This document shows positions 51,395 through 59,556 of a DNA stretch of 64,000 bases, one piece after another. The stretch covers positions 125,881 through 189,880 of the forward strand of contig NZ_LWLE01000007.1 of the NCBI RefSeq assembly GCF_001905125.1. Direction: 5' to 3'. The stretch comes from Streptomyces sp. TSRI0281 (GTDB lineage Bacteria > Actinomycetota > Actinomycetes > Streptomycetales > Streptomycetaceae). Every line of letters begins with the position of its first letter. The stretch's first letter is position 1. Position numbers and translations under genes: made by a program. The notes under the pieces are model-generated. The model searched no databases and was not told the origin of the DNA. It saw only the letters and a program-made list of their open reading frames with translations.

Positions 51395-53745
51395 CTTTGT
51401 TCCTCCATCTTGAGCCGGTCGGAGTGCCCCGACACGATCAGAGCGATGCTGTCCGCCGAGACGGCGTCCCGTTCAGGATCGAAGTACTGCGAGTGGGCGT
51501 CCAGACTGACACCGCTGCCACTGATCACCGGCGGCCCGGGGTCCACGGGGAACCGCTGGGCCCCGAACGCCTTGCTCGCCGGGTCCTTGCCGAACCAGAG
51601 GTCATCGTCCCCCGGATCGGCCAGATCGCCCACCAGGTAGGAGACACCGGGACCGCCCGCGATGAGACCGATGGCCCCCACCGCGGCCTGCGTCTTGGAC
51701 GGAAGCTTGGTCACCGGGTCATTGGCGGCGGCTCCGACGAAGACGTGCCCGCTGCCGACCCCGAGGTCCACGGCGTGGTCCACACCCACCCCGGGACTGC
51801 CGACCAGGATGATGTCGTCGACCCCCGGAATGCCGCCCTCCCCCTTCGCCGCGGCACCGACGGTGCGCGAGCCGTAGGAGTGCCCGATGGCCGTCACATG
51901 CGGGTCCTTGTTCTGGTTGGTGGCCGCGATGCCGCCCATGAAGTCGCTGTAGGCCGCACCGCCCTTCTCCGCCCGTCCGGTACCCATCACCGCGAAGTAC
52001 CCGCCCACACCGTCGCTGTCCGGCAGCTGCGGAGCGTCGTAGCCGAGCCAGACGATCGACGCGGTGGACTCGTCGTACCCCTGGGCACCGATGGCCGTGT
52101 CCCGGGCGCGCCCGAGGTCGTTCTTCGCGAACTCCTCGTCCAGGGACGTGTTCAGCCCCGGTACGTACGCCGACACGTTCTTCGATGTGTCCGGGTTGCC
52201 GAACGAGACGATGGCCCTCCCGTTGCCCTCGTCCCCGATACCGATCAGGTACATCGGCGGCTGCTTCTTCTCCTTGAGCTGCCGGTCGATCTCCTTGAGG
52301 CCGGCCAGCTGCTTCTGGGCCTTCTCGGTGTCCGTCTTCTCCAGCTTCCCGATCAGGTCCTGGAGGTTCTTGCGGTTGGCCGCGTCCCGGGCCTCGACCG
52401 GAATGCCGTCGAGGCTGCCGATCCGCTCCGGGCTCAGCTCGATGTACCGTTCGCGCTGCTCCTGCGACAGCCCGTCCCACCAGGCCTTGCGCTGGGCCGC
52501 AGTGGCGTTCTGCGGGATGCGGTCGTTGAGGTAACCGCGCTCGGCCTCCTGCACCTTGGCGTCGACCCGGCCACCGGAACCAGGCATGCCCATTCCGGCG
52601 CCGCCACCGCCACCGGCGGCCTTGTTCAGGTCCCAGGCCGCACCGATGAAGTCGCCCCGGTCCCACTTGTCGCTCGCGTTCTGCGAGTCCCGGGTCCACT
52701 GGTCGACAATGCCCCGGCCGCTCTCGACGGGGTGCAGGACGGCGTCGACGATGCCGCTGACATCGCCTCCGAGCCCGTCACCGAGGAAGCCGTCGATGAA
52801 CCCGCCGTCGGAGCCGCTGCCCGAACCACCGCCCGAGCCGCTTCCCCCGGCGCCACCGGATCTACCCGCGTCGACCGGCGTAGCGGAATCGCCCCCACCG
52901 GACGCGCCCGACCCTTCGGAACCACCGGAGCCACCGGAACCGCCCGATCCACCGGCACCGCCGGAGCCGCCTGCGCCTCCAGCACCGCCGGAGCCTCCCG
53001 TACCGGCCGATCCGGCCGTTCCGGCTGTTCCGCCCGATCCGGCCGTGTCGGACCCACCGGCCGTCGTGCCTCCGGTGACGGTCGACCCTTCGGAGCCCGC
53101 GCCACCGGAGGCCGAACCCTCGCCGCCCTGGCCGCCCCCGGAACCACCACCGGCCTCCACACCCGTACCCGGAGCCGGGCACGAACTGCCGGTCAACTCG
53201 CAGATCGCACTCTGGAGCCGGCCGGACACCGACCCGCCGATACCCGTCGCCGTGATCGCGCCGACGAGGGCCACGACCACCAGGACCAGACCCAGGTACT
53301 CCAACGCGCTCTGGCCGTTGTCCCGGCGCAGCTTCATCATCCGGGCGACGCTGAACGCCTGCTGCTCGGCGCGCTGTTCACGACTCAGCCGGAACCACTC
53401 ACGCGACCCGGGGCGTGTCAGCAACACCACGACGGCGGCAGGGACCACCAGCCGCGTCACCCCTTGCACCCCGGCGTCACCGCTCAGCGTCGCCAGCGCG
53501 CCGAGGATGAACCAGATGTGTACGGCGAGCAGTCCACGCCAGATCCAGACACCCCCTGTACGCGCATACAGGGACAGCACGAAACCGCAGACGCCAGGCA
53601 GTGCGGCGTACAGAATCATCCCGATCAGGTAGCCGTCGACGGCATCGACCGACGAGGCGACCGACAACGCCTCGATCGCACCCACGATCGTGGCCACGAG
53701 GAGCACTTGGATGAGAATGAGCACCGCCTGCAGCGGGCGTGGCAT
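51391..53745 (-). CDS. DUF1023 alpha/beta hydrolase A with membrane, prepilin-like and Gly/Ser-rich segments
   Basis: 784 residues with ATG at 53745 (an upstream TTG in frame is possible). Residues 1-110 have about four transmembrane helices. At 144-149 there is a class III prepilin cleavage site, NG|QSALE with Glu at +5, followed by the hydrophobic LGLVLVVVALVGAI. Residues 185 to about 330 are a Gly/Ser linker. The DUF1023 hydrolase occupies about 450-784: nucleophile Ser in GHSYGSRTVG (near 620), VGSPGVGV, and a late His in DAHSQYFDP. No substrate is known. Two genes may have fused here, since M136-M137 could start a short prepilin leader. Confidence 0.85.
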   Translation of the reverse strand: MPRPLQAVLILIQVLLVATIVGAIEALSVASSVDAVDGYLIGMILYAALPGVCGFVLSLYARTGGVWIWRGLLAVHIWFILGALATLSGDAGVQGVTRLVVPAAVVVLLTRPGSREWFRLSREQRAEQQAFSVARMMKLRRDNGQSALEYLGLVLVVVALVGAITATGIGGSVSGRLQSAICELTGSSCPAPGTGVEAGGGSGGGQGGEGSASGGAGSEGSTVTGGTTAGGSDTAGSGGTAGTAGSAGTGGSGGAGGAGGSGGAGGSGGSGGSGGSEGSGASGGGDSATPVDAGRSGGAGGSGSGGGSGSGSDGGFIDGFLGDGLGGDVSGIVDAVLHPVESGRGIVDQWTRDSQNASDKWDRGDFIGAAWDLNKAAGGGGGAGMGMPGSGGRVDAKVQEAERGYLNDRIPQNATAAQRKAWWDGLSQEQRERYIELSPERIGSLDGIPVEARDAANRKNLQDLIGKLEKTDTEKAQKQLAGLKEIDRQLKEKKQPPMYLIGIGDEGNGRAIVSFGNPDTSKNVSAYVPGLNTSLDEEFAKNDLGRARDTAIGAQGYDESTASIVWLGYDAPQLPDSDGVGGYFAVMGTGRAEKGGAAYSDFMGGIAATNQNKDPHVTAIGHSYGSRTVGAAAKGEGGIPGVDDIILVGSPGVGVDHAVDLGVGSGHVFVGAAANDPVTKLPSKTQAAVGAIGLIAGGPGVSYLVGDLADPGDDDLWFGKDPASKAFGAQRFPVDPGPPVISGSGVSLDAHSQYFDPERDAVSADSIALIVSGHSDRLKMEEQR

Positions 53746-53935
53746 CGTATGCCCACCCGGACGGACCGCGGCAGCGCTTACATCAACGCCGCCCGGAACC
53801 GCGACTCCTCGTATGCCAGACAAGACCAGTCCCCTACCTTGTGAGTGGGCGGCGCAGCGACAGATAAATCACTCCACGTATGCGACCACAGCGGCGGGGG
53901 ACGCAGCATGGGCCCCAGGGCCCAATGCAGGGCTC

Positions 53936-53960
53936 AAAAACTTTGCCCGGTGGGCAAGTT
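53936..53960 (-). terminator. Intrinsic terminator after lipoprotein B
   Basis: TTGCCC / GGGCAA stem (53943-53948, 53952-53957) with a 3-nt loop. On the minus strand it is followed by a T-run (five T, at 53940-53936). It is a rare, classical Rho-independent terminator for this genus and separates the two hydrolase pairs. Confidence 0.75.
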
Positions 53961-53977
53961 GAGAGGGATTGCGCCGG

Positions 53978-54544
53978 TCACGGGGAGGACGCCGCCGCCC
54001 CGGTCGCGAGGGTCCCGGCGGACCAGAAGTCGGAGCGGATGTTGGGGCGGGGGATGTGCTCCATGCCCTCGTACGTGGGGGCGGTCGCCCTGCTGGTGGA
54101 GTCGGTTACTTCGGAGGGGGTGACGCAGGGGGTGTCGACGTCGAAGTGGATCTGCCCCTTGTCCGCAACGATCAGGCTTACCTGGAACCCGTTCTCCGTC
54201 TCGGCATAGATCGCCGGGATATCGGCGTCGTTGTTGACCGCCTTGATCCTGTATCCGCTTTTGCGCCAGAAGCGATCGACGACACCCAGCAGACTTCCCC
54301 GGCGCTCGGCGGAAACAATGGTCATCACTGACCGCCTCCGCGTTACGGTGCAACTACCGGTGGTTGTCGGGCCATGGGTCCACCTGACGCTCGGCTCGAT
54401 CTCCTTGAGAACGGCGTCAAGAACCACATCAGCATGTTCTGCCGCCTCTTGCATATCCATATCTTCGCTCTCTGCCACATCGCAGCCCGACAACAACATC
54501 CCCGCAAGAATTGCCGCAATCACCGGTTGCGCACGAGGCTTCAT
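53978..54544 (-). CDS. Partner lipoprotein B of the DUF1023 hydrolase
   Basis: 188 residues, lipobox LSGC (Cys about 21). Same order of motifs as lipoprotein A: EAAEHADVVLDAVL, THGPTTT, VTRRRSVMTIVSAERR, FWRKSGYRIKAVN and RPNIRSDFWSAG at the end. Its ATG overlaps the stop of hydrolase B by 4 bp (ATGA). The two lipoproteins have diverged substantially, more than expected for a recent duplication. Two Cys (SCTV and TPCVT) are shared with paralogue A and may form a disulfide. Confidence 0.85.
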   Translation of the reverse strand: MKPRAQPVIAAILAGMLLSGCDVAESEDMDMQEAAEHADVVLDAVLKEIEPSVRWTHGPTTTGSCTVTRRRSVMTIVSAERRGSLLGVVDRFWRKSGYRIKAVNNDADIPAIYAETENGFQVSLIVADKGQIHFDVDTPCVTPSEVTDSTSRATAPTYEGMEHIPRPNIRSDFWSAGTLATGAAASSP

Positions 54545-56340
54545 CGCGGTTCCTCCATCTTGACCATGTGCGAATGTCCTGCAGCGACCAGCCCGATGCT
54601 GTCTGCTGACGATCTATCGAGTTCCGGGTCGAAGTACTGCGAGTGCGCGTCGATGGAGAGCCCGCCCCGCCCGACCAGCGGTGGGCCGTCGTCCACCTGA
54701 AAGCGCCGCGCCCCGAATGCGTCACTGGCCGGGTCCTTGCCGAACCACGCGTCGTCATCTCCCGGGTCAGCGATATCCCCCGCGACATACGCAGCCGCCG
54801 GGCCGCCGAACAGCAGCCCAGCAGAGCCGATCAAAGACTGTTTCCTGGACGGCAGTTCGGTGACGATGTCGTTCTTTGCCGCACCGACGAAGACATGGTC
54901 CCTCCCCACTCCGAGTTCGTCGGCGCTGTCCACGCCCGCGCCGGGGCTCCCCACAAGGACGATGTCGCTGACGCCGGGGATTCCGTCTCCGTACTGGGTA
55001 GCGGCTCCCACCGTCCGGGACCCGTAGGAATGCCCGATTGCCGTCATGTGCGGATCCCCATGCTCATTGGTGGCCGCCAAGCCACCCATAAATCCGTGGA
55101 AGGACCTCCCGCCGGCCTCAGCTCTCCCGCCGCCCGCGACAGCCAGGCTTCCCCACCCGTCGGGGGACTGGGGCGCGTCATATCCGAGCCATGTGATCGC
55201 CGCCGTGGAGGGATCGTGCCGTTGCGCACCGATCGCCAGATCACGGGACCGCTTGAGATCACCTTTCGCGAATTCTTCATCCAGGGACGTATTCAGCCCC
55301 GGGACATAGGCCGCCACATTCCTCGACGTATCAGGGTTCCCGTACGAGACGATCGCCCGCCCGTTCCCCTCATCGCCGATGCCGAGCAGGTACATCGGTG
55401 GGTCCCCCGCCCCGGGGACGGCCTGCAACTGCCGGTCGATCTCGCGCAGGGCCAGCAACTTGGTCGCCGCCGCGTCATCGTCCAGCCCCTCCAACTTGCC
55501 GATGAGCAGCCGCAGGTTGTCCCGGTTGGCCGCGTCCCGTACCAGGGCCGGGATCCCGTCCAGGTTGCCGATCCGGTCCGGGTACACCGCGAGGTATTCC
55601 TCGCGCTGTTCGTCCGTCAGCCGGGCCCACCACTCCTTGCGCTCGGCCGGAGTCGCGTCGAGCGGGATGGCCTTCTCCAAGTAGCCACCCGCCGCGTCCC
55701 GCACCGCGGCCGCGTCCGCCGCCGCGTCCGTCCACGTCGCGTCCGGGACCTTCAGCCCCTCCTCGGCCTTCAGCTTCCGGAGGATGTCCGCGTACCGCCA
55801 GTCGGTCTCGGCCGCCGCCCGTACGGCCCGCACCACCCGGTCGGCGATGTCCTGGGCCTTTGCCCTGTTCGGGTTGGGCGCGACCAGCCCGGACGGCGCC
55901 ACGAGCCCCGGCCCGGCCACCCCCGGCGCCGTGCCGCCCGGCAACGGACCGCCGTCGATCAGACCTTCTCCCGCCTCCGGATACGTCACCGAGCCGTCCG
56001 CGTGCACCGTGAACCTCAGCGCCGCCGCGTCGTCCAACGCGTCCCGCAACGCGCGCTGCTGGGCCTTCATCTCGTGGGCCAGGCTGTTCAGCGCCGTACG
56101 CAGCAGGCCGCACTCCGTGTACACGTACTGGAAGTTCCGGGCGAGCCGGCGCAGCCGTCCGACCGCCGCCTCGGCCGCCTCGCCCCGCTGCGTCTCGCGG
56201 AGGCCGCTCAGGAGCTGCTTCTCGCTACGGTCGCGGGCCGCGCCGGCCCGGTTCGCGGCTCTGCCCCACCCGTCGGCCGCGCCCTCCAGCTCGTGGCACT
56301 TCACCTGACACAACGTCGCCCACGTCAGGGTGGAGGACAT
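54541..56340 (-). CDS. DUF1023 alpha/beta hydrolase B with helical WXG-like N-terminus
   Basis: 599 residues from ATG 56340 (MSSTLTWATLCQVKCHELEG). Residues 1-130 are amphipathic helices of the type at the N-terminus of actinobacterial DUF1023/ESX-linked proteins (LETQRGEAAEAAVGRLRRLA region). The hydrolase starts about residue 270 with the catalytic Ser near 438 in GHSYGSRTVGA, VGSPGAGVDS and DAHSQYFDP. From WWARLTDEQREEYL on it aligns with hydrolase A. No signal peptide: export would need a type VII-like route or no export. A WXG100-like gene is 62 bp upstream. Confidence 0.88.
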   Translation of the reverse strand: MSSTLTWATLCQVKCHELEGAADGWGRAANRAGAARDRSEKQLLSGLRETQRGEAAEAAVGRLRRLARNFQYVYTECGLLRTALNSLAHEMKAQQRALRDALDDAAALRFTVHADGSVTYPEAGEGLIDGGPLPGGTAPGVAGPGLVAPSGLVAPNPNRAKAQDIADRVVRAVRAAAETDWRYADILRKLKAEEGLKVPDATWTDAAADAAAVRDAAGGYLEKAIPLDATPAERKEWWARLTDEQREEYLAVYPDRIGNLDGIPALVRDAANRDNLRLLIGKLEGLDDDAAATKLLALREIDRQLQAVPGAGDPPMYLLGIGDEGNGRAIVSYGNPDTSRNVAAYVPGLNTSLDEEFAKGDLKRSRDLAIGAQRHDPSTAAITWLGYDAPQSPDGWGSLAVAGGGRAEAGGRSFHGFMGGLAATNEHGDPHMTAIGHSYGSRTVGAATQYGDGIPGVSDIVLVGSPGAGVDSADELGVGRDHVFVGAAKNDIVTELPSRKQSLIGSAGLLFGGPAAAYVAGDIADPGDDDAWFGKDPASDAFGARRFQVDDGPPLVGRGGLSIDAHSQYFDPELDRSSADSIGLVAAGHSHMVKMEEPR

Positions 56341-56402
56341 ACCGCCCACTCCACCACGCGCCCCAGGCACCCCACGCACTCCAGGCCCACCACGCACCCC
56401 AC

Positions 56403-56792
56403 TCACCGCGTCCCGCCCCCGTTCGGCGCCACCGGCGCGAAGGCGGACTTCACGGCTTCGTTCGTCTCGCCCTGGGCCCGTGCCACGGCCCGCAGTTTCC
56501 CGGCCAGGCTGTCGCACTCACCGCGTGCGGCTTCGATCCGCCGCTCCCAGGAGTCCCGTACGGCGCCCAGTTCGGCCAGCGCCGCCAGCGCACCGGCTCC
56601 CGCCATCAGCCCCTCGTGGGCCGCCTCCAACTCCGCCTTCACCGGGCCCATATGCGTACGCAGGGCGTCCGCGCCCCCGGCGGCCCGCGTCCACGGCCCG
56701 TCACTGTGTCGCAGCTCCGTGCCGCCACCCGCCGGTCCCGCCAGATCGCTCAGCCTCTGCCGACCCTCACTCACCCAGTTCACCCAGCTCAC
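56403..56792 (-). CDS. WXG100-like small helical protein
   Basis: 129 residues from the GTG at 56792, which has an AAGGAG site close by. It begins VSWVNWVSEGRQRLSDLAG and continues as long helices rich in Ala, Glu and Arg (AALAELGAVRDSWERRIEAARGE), ending with a Pro/Gly turn. It resembles the helical partners found upstream of DUF1023 genes in Streptomyces and ESX-like substrates, with a W near the centre. Family is inferred from size, helices and context; a clear WXG in a loop is not seen. An in-frame upstream stretch was rejected. Confidence 0.6.
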   Translation of the reverse strand: MSWVNWVSEGRQRLSDLAGPAGGGTELRHSDGPWTRAAGGADALRTHMGPVKAELEAAHEGLMAGAGALAALAELGAVRDSWERRIEAARGECDSLAGKLRAVARAQGETNEAVKSAFAPVAPNGGGTR

Positions 56793-56947
56793 CCGCTCCT
56801 TGATCGTGGAGCGGCACTGTGCCAAATCGGAACGACGCGACACGCCGCTGTCATGTGCGCCCGGCGGCGGCACAGCCCTTGCCGCATCAGGGCCCACAAG
56901 GCGCGGGCAGGGGTCGATGCTTCACCCGAACGTGCCGTCTTCCGTTC

Positions 56948-57412
56948 CTACGTCCCACGGGACTCCGCCTCGCCCCGTCCTCCCCCGCACTCGACCCACA
57001 GCAGCTTCCCGTCCCGCCCCGGCAGTCCGCCCCGCATCGCGTACGCGCCCCAGTTGTCCGCGCAGAGGCTGACGAGGTGCAGACCACGCCCGTGCTCGGC
57101 GAGCTCCGGCTGCGGTTCCGCCCTCCGCACCCCGTCGAACGGAGCGGGTATCTCGGGATTCGTGTCCCACACGCTCAACCGGATACGTCGCCGCCCCGCT
57201 CCCCACAGCCGCAGCGCGTACTCGCCCGACGAGTAGCGGTACGCGTTGGTGACCAGCTCGCTCGCCAACAGTTCGGCGGTCTCGCGGAGTTCGGTCAGCC
57301 CGTGCGCGCGCAGCACCGTACGGAGGGTCGAACGGGCGATTCCGGGTGCACGCGGGTCCTGCGGGAGGTGGAGGGTGTAGGCCCAGGGCGGCGATACGGT
57401 GGCCACGGCCAT
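56948..57412 (-). CDS. HATPase-type ATP-binding protein (anti-sigma/RsbW-like)
   Basis: 154 residues. GHKL fold with the N-box ELLASELVTNAYRYS and the G boxes SVWDTNPEIPAP and EHGRGLHLVSLCADNWG. It is divergent from the XRE regulator at 57624, the same arrangement as at 27240/27491, so it belongs to a second WhiJ-like module, here without a DUF397 gene. The start ATG at 57412 follows TGGCC-rich sequence and is the only one that gives a full domain. Confidence 0.88.
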   Translation of the reverse strand: MAVATVSPPWAYTLHLPQDPRAPGIARSTLRTVLRAHGLTELRETAELLASELVTNAYRYSSGEYALRLWGAGRRRIRLSVWDTNPEIPAPFDGVRRAEPQPELAEHGRGLHLVSLCADNWGAYAMRGGLPGRDGKLLWVECGGGRGEAESRGT

Positions 57413-57571
57413 GGAGGTCTCCGTTCACGGAGGGGGGTCGGTGGATCGGACAGCGAATCCCGGCGACAGGGCCGCCCCGTCGAGCGGGCGGCACCGGGCT
57501 GATGACCTTGGATCCGACACTAGATTCGCGCAAGGATTCTTTGCACGCGATGGGCGGAATTCCCGCGGCGA

Positions 57572-57589
57572 ATCACTCGTGTGAGTGAT
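57572..57589. promoter_or_regulatory. Inverted repeat in the divergent XRE/ATPase region
   Basis: ATCACTC (57572-57578) and GAGTGAT (57583-57589) with a 4-nt centre form a perfect palindrome, 34 bp before the XRE start. Likely operator of the neighbouring XRE regulator; different from the CTAACGCGTTAG site of the first module. Confidence 0.5.
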
Positions 57590-57623
57590 CGCGTAATCCA
57601 CACGCCTCCGAGGAGGGTTCGCC

Positions 57624-58475
57624 ATGGCAGGCAGGGCCGCACCGACCGCCCGTCGCAGCCGCCTCGGAGCGGAACTGCGCAGATTGCGCCGGCGAGCCGG
57701 GCTGACCACCACTCAAGCAGCCGGTCTGCTGGGCACCAGTCCGGGTCAGCTGAGCAATATGGAGGTGGCGCGGTTCGGGGTGAGCGCCGAGCGCGTACGC
57801 GTCGCCGCCAGGGCCTACTCCTGCACCGATCAGGCCCTCATCGAGGCACTGGTCGCCATGACGGGTGACCGCAGGCGCGGCTGGTGGGAGGAGTACCGGG
57901 AGACGTTGCCGCCCGAACTGCTCGATCTGGCCGAGGTCGAGCACCACGGCACGGCTCTGCACGCGGCGCACAGCATTCACCTCCCCGGCCTGCTCCAGAC
58001 CGTCGATCACGCGCGTGAGCTGCACCGTCAGGCAGTGCCCGGGATCTCGCCGCCGGAGATCGAGGACCGTGTCACGTACCAGACCAGGCGTCAGGCCGCG
58101 CTGTACGGGAACAGGTCCGTCCCGTACAGGGCCTTCATCCATGAAGCCGCTCTCCGTATGAGGTTCGGCGGCCCTGCGGTGGCGCGCGCCCAGCTCCTCC
58201 ACTTACTGGAGGCGAGCGAAGCCGATCACGTGACGGTGCGTGTGATCCCGTTCGAAGCCACGTACTACCCGGGGTCCGGTCAGTCCGTGTACTACGTCCA
58301 GGGTCCCGTTCCCTGCCTGGACACCGTGCAGCTCGACCAGTCGCACGGCCCGCTGTTCATCGATTCCGAGGCCGAGCTCACGCACTACCGGCTGCTGCTC
58401 GAACGGCTCGACGACGCGGCACTCGGCATCGAGGAATCCCGCGAACTGATCCACGGGATCGCCCGGTCCGTGTGA
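57624..58475 (+). CDS. XRE-family regulator with DUF5753 domain (WhiJ-like), second module
   Basis: 283 residues. HTH in LGAELRRLRRRAGLTTTQAAGL and TSPGQLSNMEVARFGVSAERV, then DUF5753 with LPGLLQTVDHARELHRQ and FIHEAALRMRFGG. It closely follows the architecture of the protein at 26389-27240, with clear divergence. No DUF397 gene follows; 124 bp separate it from the aldo/keto reductase. Target unknown. Its place next to the DUF1023 genes suggests it may control that island. Confidence 0.93.
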   Translation: MAGRAAPTARRSRLGAELRRLRRRAGLTTTQAAGLLGTSPGQLSNMEVARFGVSAERVRVAARAYSCTDQALIEALVAMTGDRRRGWWEEYRETLPPELLDLAEVEHHGTALHAAHSIHLPGLLQTVDHARELHRQAVPGISPPEIEDRVTYQTRRQAALYGNRSVPYRAFIHEAALRMRFGGPAVARAQLLHLLEASEADHVTVRVIPFEATYYPGSGQSVYYVQGPVPCLDTVQLDQSHGPLFIDSEAELTHYRLLLERLDDAALGIEESRELIHGIARSV

Positions 58476-58599
58476 CGGGAGCCCTTCTCCACTCTGTTCC
58501 CCAGGGCCGAGAGGCGGAAAGGTGCCTGGTCCACCGCCGCGAGACCGGAACGGCCTACGCGCGGGGTGTCGGAGCGACCGTTCGTGCCATCATCCGCTG

Positions 58600-59511
58600 A
58601 TGCCCCCAGAGAAGATCAGGTCGACGACCGTGGCCTCGGCCGCGGGCACCTGGAGACTCGGCGACCTGACGGTCAACCGCATCGGCTACGGCACGATGCG
58701 CCTCACGGAGAACGCCGACGGCACCCCCCTCGACCGCGACCGGGCCCTCACCGTCCTGCGCCGGGCGCTCGAACTGGGCGTGAACCACATCGACACCGCC
58801 GCCTTCTACTTCTCACCGCTGCGCTCGGCCAACGAGCTGATCAACCGGGCACTGGCCCCGTACGCGGACGATCTCGTCATCACCACCAAGGTCGGCCCCG
58901 GACGCGACACGTGGGGCGCATGGCACTGGGCCACCCCGGAGCAGCTGCGCGGCCAGGTCGAGGAGAACCTGCGCCAGCTCGGCCGCGACCACCTCGACGT
59001 GGTGAACCTGCGGGTCCCCCGCAAGGAGACCTCGGGGTCGATCGCCGCCCACTTCGGTGCGCTGGCCGAACTCCGCGAGGCCGGGCTCATCCGTCACCTG
59101 GGCATCTCCAACGCCCGCCCCGACCACCTCGCCGAGGCCCTGGCCATCGCACCGGTGGTCTGTGTCCAGAACGCGTACGCGGTCGGCGCACCGCGCGAGG
59201 AGCACGAGTTCCTGGACGCCTGCGGTGCGCAGGGCATCGCCTACGTACCGTTCTTCGCCATCGCCGGGGCGGGCCGCGAGACGGGCGCGGCCTCCACCGA
59301 CAACGACCGGGTGCTCACCGTGGCCCGCGCGCACGGGGTGACCGCCGCTCAGGTCCGCCTGGCATGGACGCTGAACCGCGGTCCCCACGTCCTGGCCATC
59401 CCGGGCACCGGCAACCCCGACCACCTGGCCGACAACGTGGCCGTCGGCGCACTCCGGCTCACCGCCGACGAGCTGTCCCTGCTCGAAGCCCCGGCCGACG
59501 ACGAGGCGTAG
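58600..59511 (+). CDS. Aldo/keto reductase (YdbC-like)
   Basis: 303 residues, NADPH-dependent TIM-barrel. RIGYGTMRL, then GVNHIDTAAFYFSPLRSANELI (Asp and Tyr of the tetrad) and VITTKVGPGRD (Lys). The position of the tetrad His reads LDVVNLRVPRK, so the His is not there; this replacement is typical of the E. coli YdbC branch. The C-terminus is IPGTGNPDHLADNVA. Start ATG at 58600. Substrate not known. Confidence 0.88.
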   Translation: MPPEKIRSTTVASAAGTWRLGDLTVNRIGYGTMRLTENADGTPLDRDRALTVLRRALELGVNHIDTAAFYFSPLRSANELINRALAPYADDLVITTKVGPGRDTWGAWHWATPEQLRGQVEENLRQLGRDHLDVVNLRVPRKETSGSIAAHFGALAELREAGLIRHLGISNARPDHLAEALAIAPVVCVQNAYAVGAPREEHEFLDACGAQGIAYVPFFAIAGAGRETGAASTDNDRVLTVARAHGVTAAQVRLAWTLNRGPHVLAIPGTGNPDHLADNVAVGALRLTADELSLLEAPADDEA

Positions 59512-59556
59512 GGAAGGCGCGGCCCGCACCCGAGCTCCCGGTGGCATGATCGCCCG

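Noticed and set aside
51397..53844. Plus-strand open frame of 815 codons opposite hydrolase A
   Set aside because: Shadow caused by the codon bias; the minus strand has the DUF1023 motifs and coupled lipoprotein.
54541..56517. Longer N-terminus of hydrolase B
   Set aside because: The extra 59 residues are Gly/Arg-rich and overlap the WXG-like gene; ATG 56340 gives the family start MSSTLTWATL.
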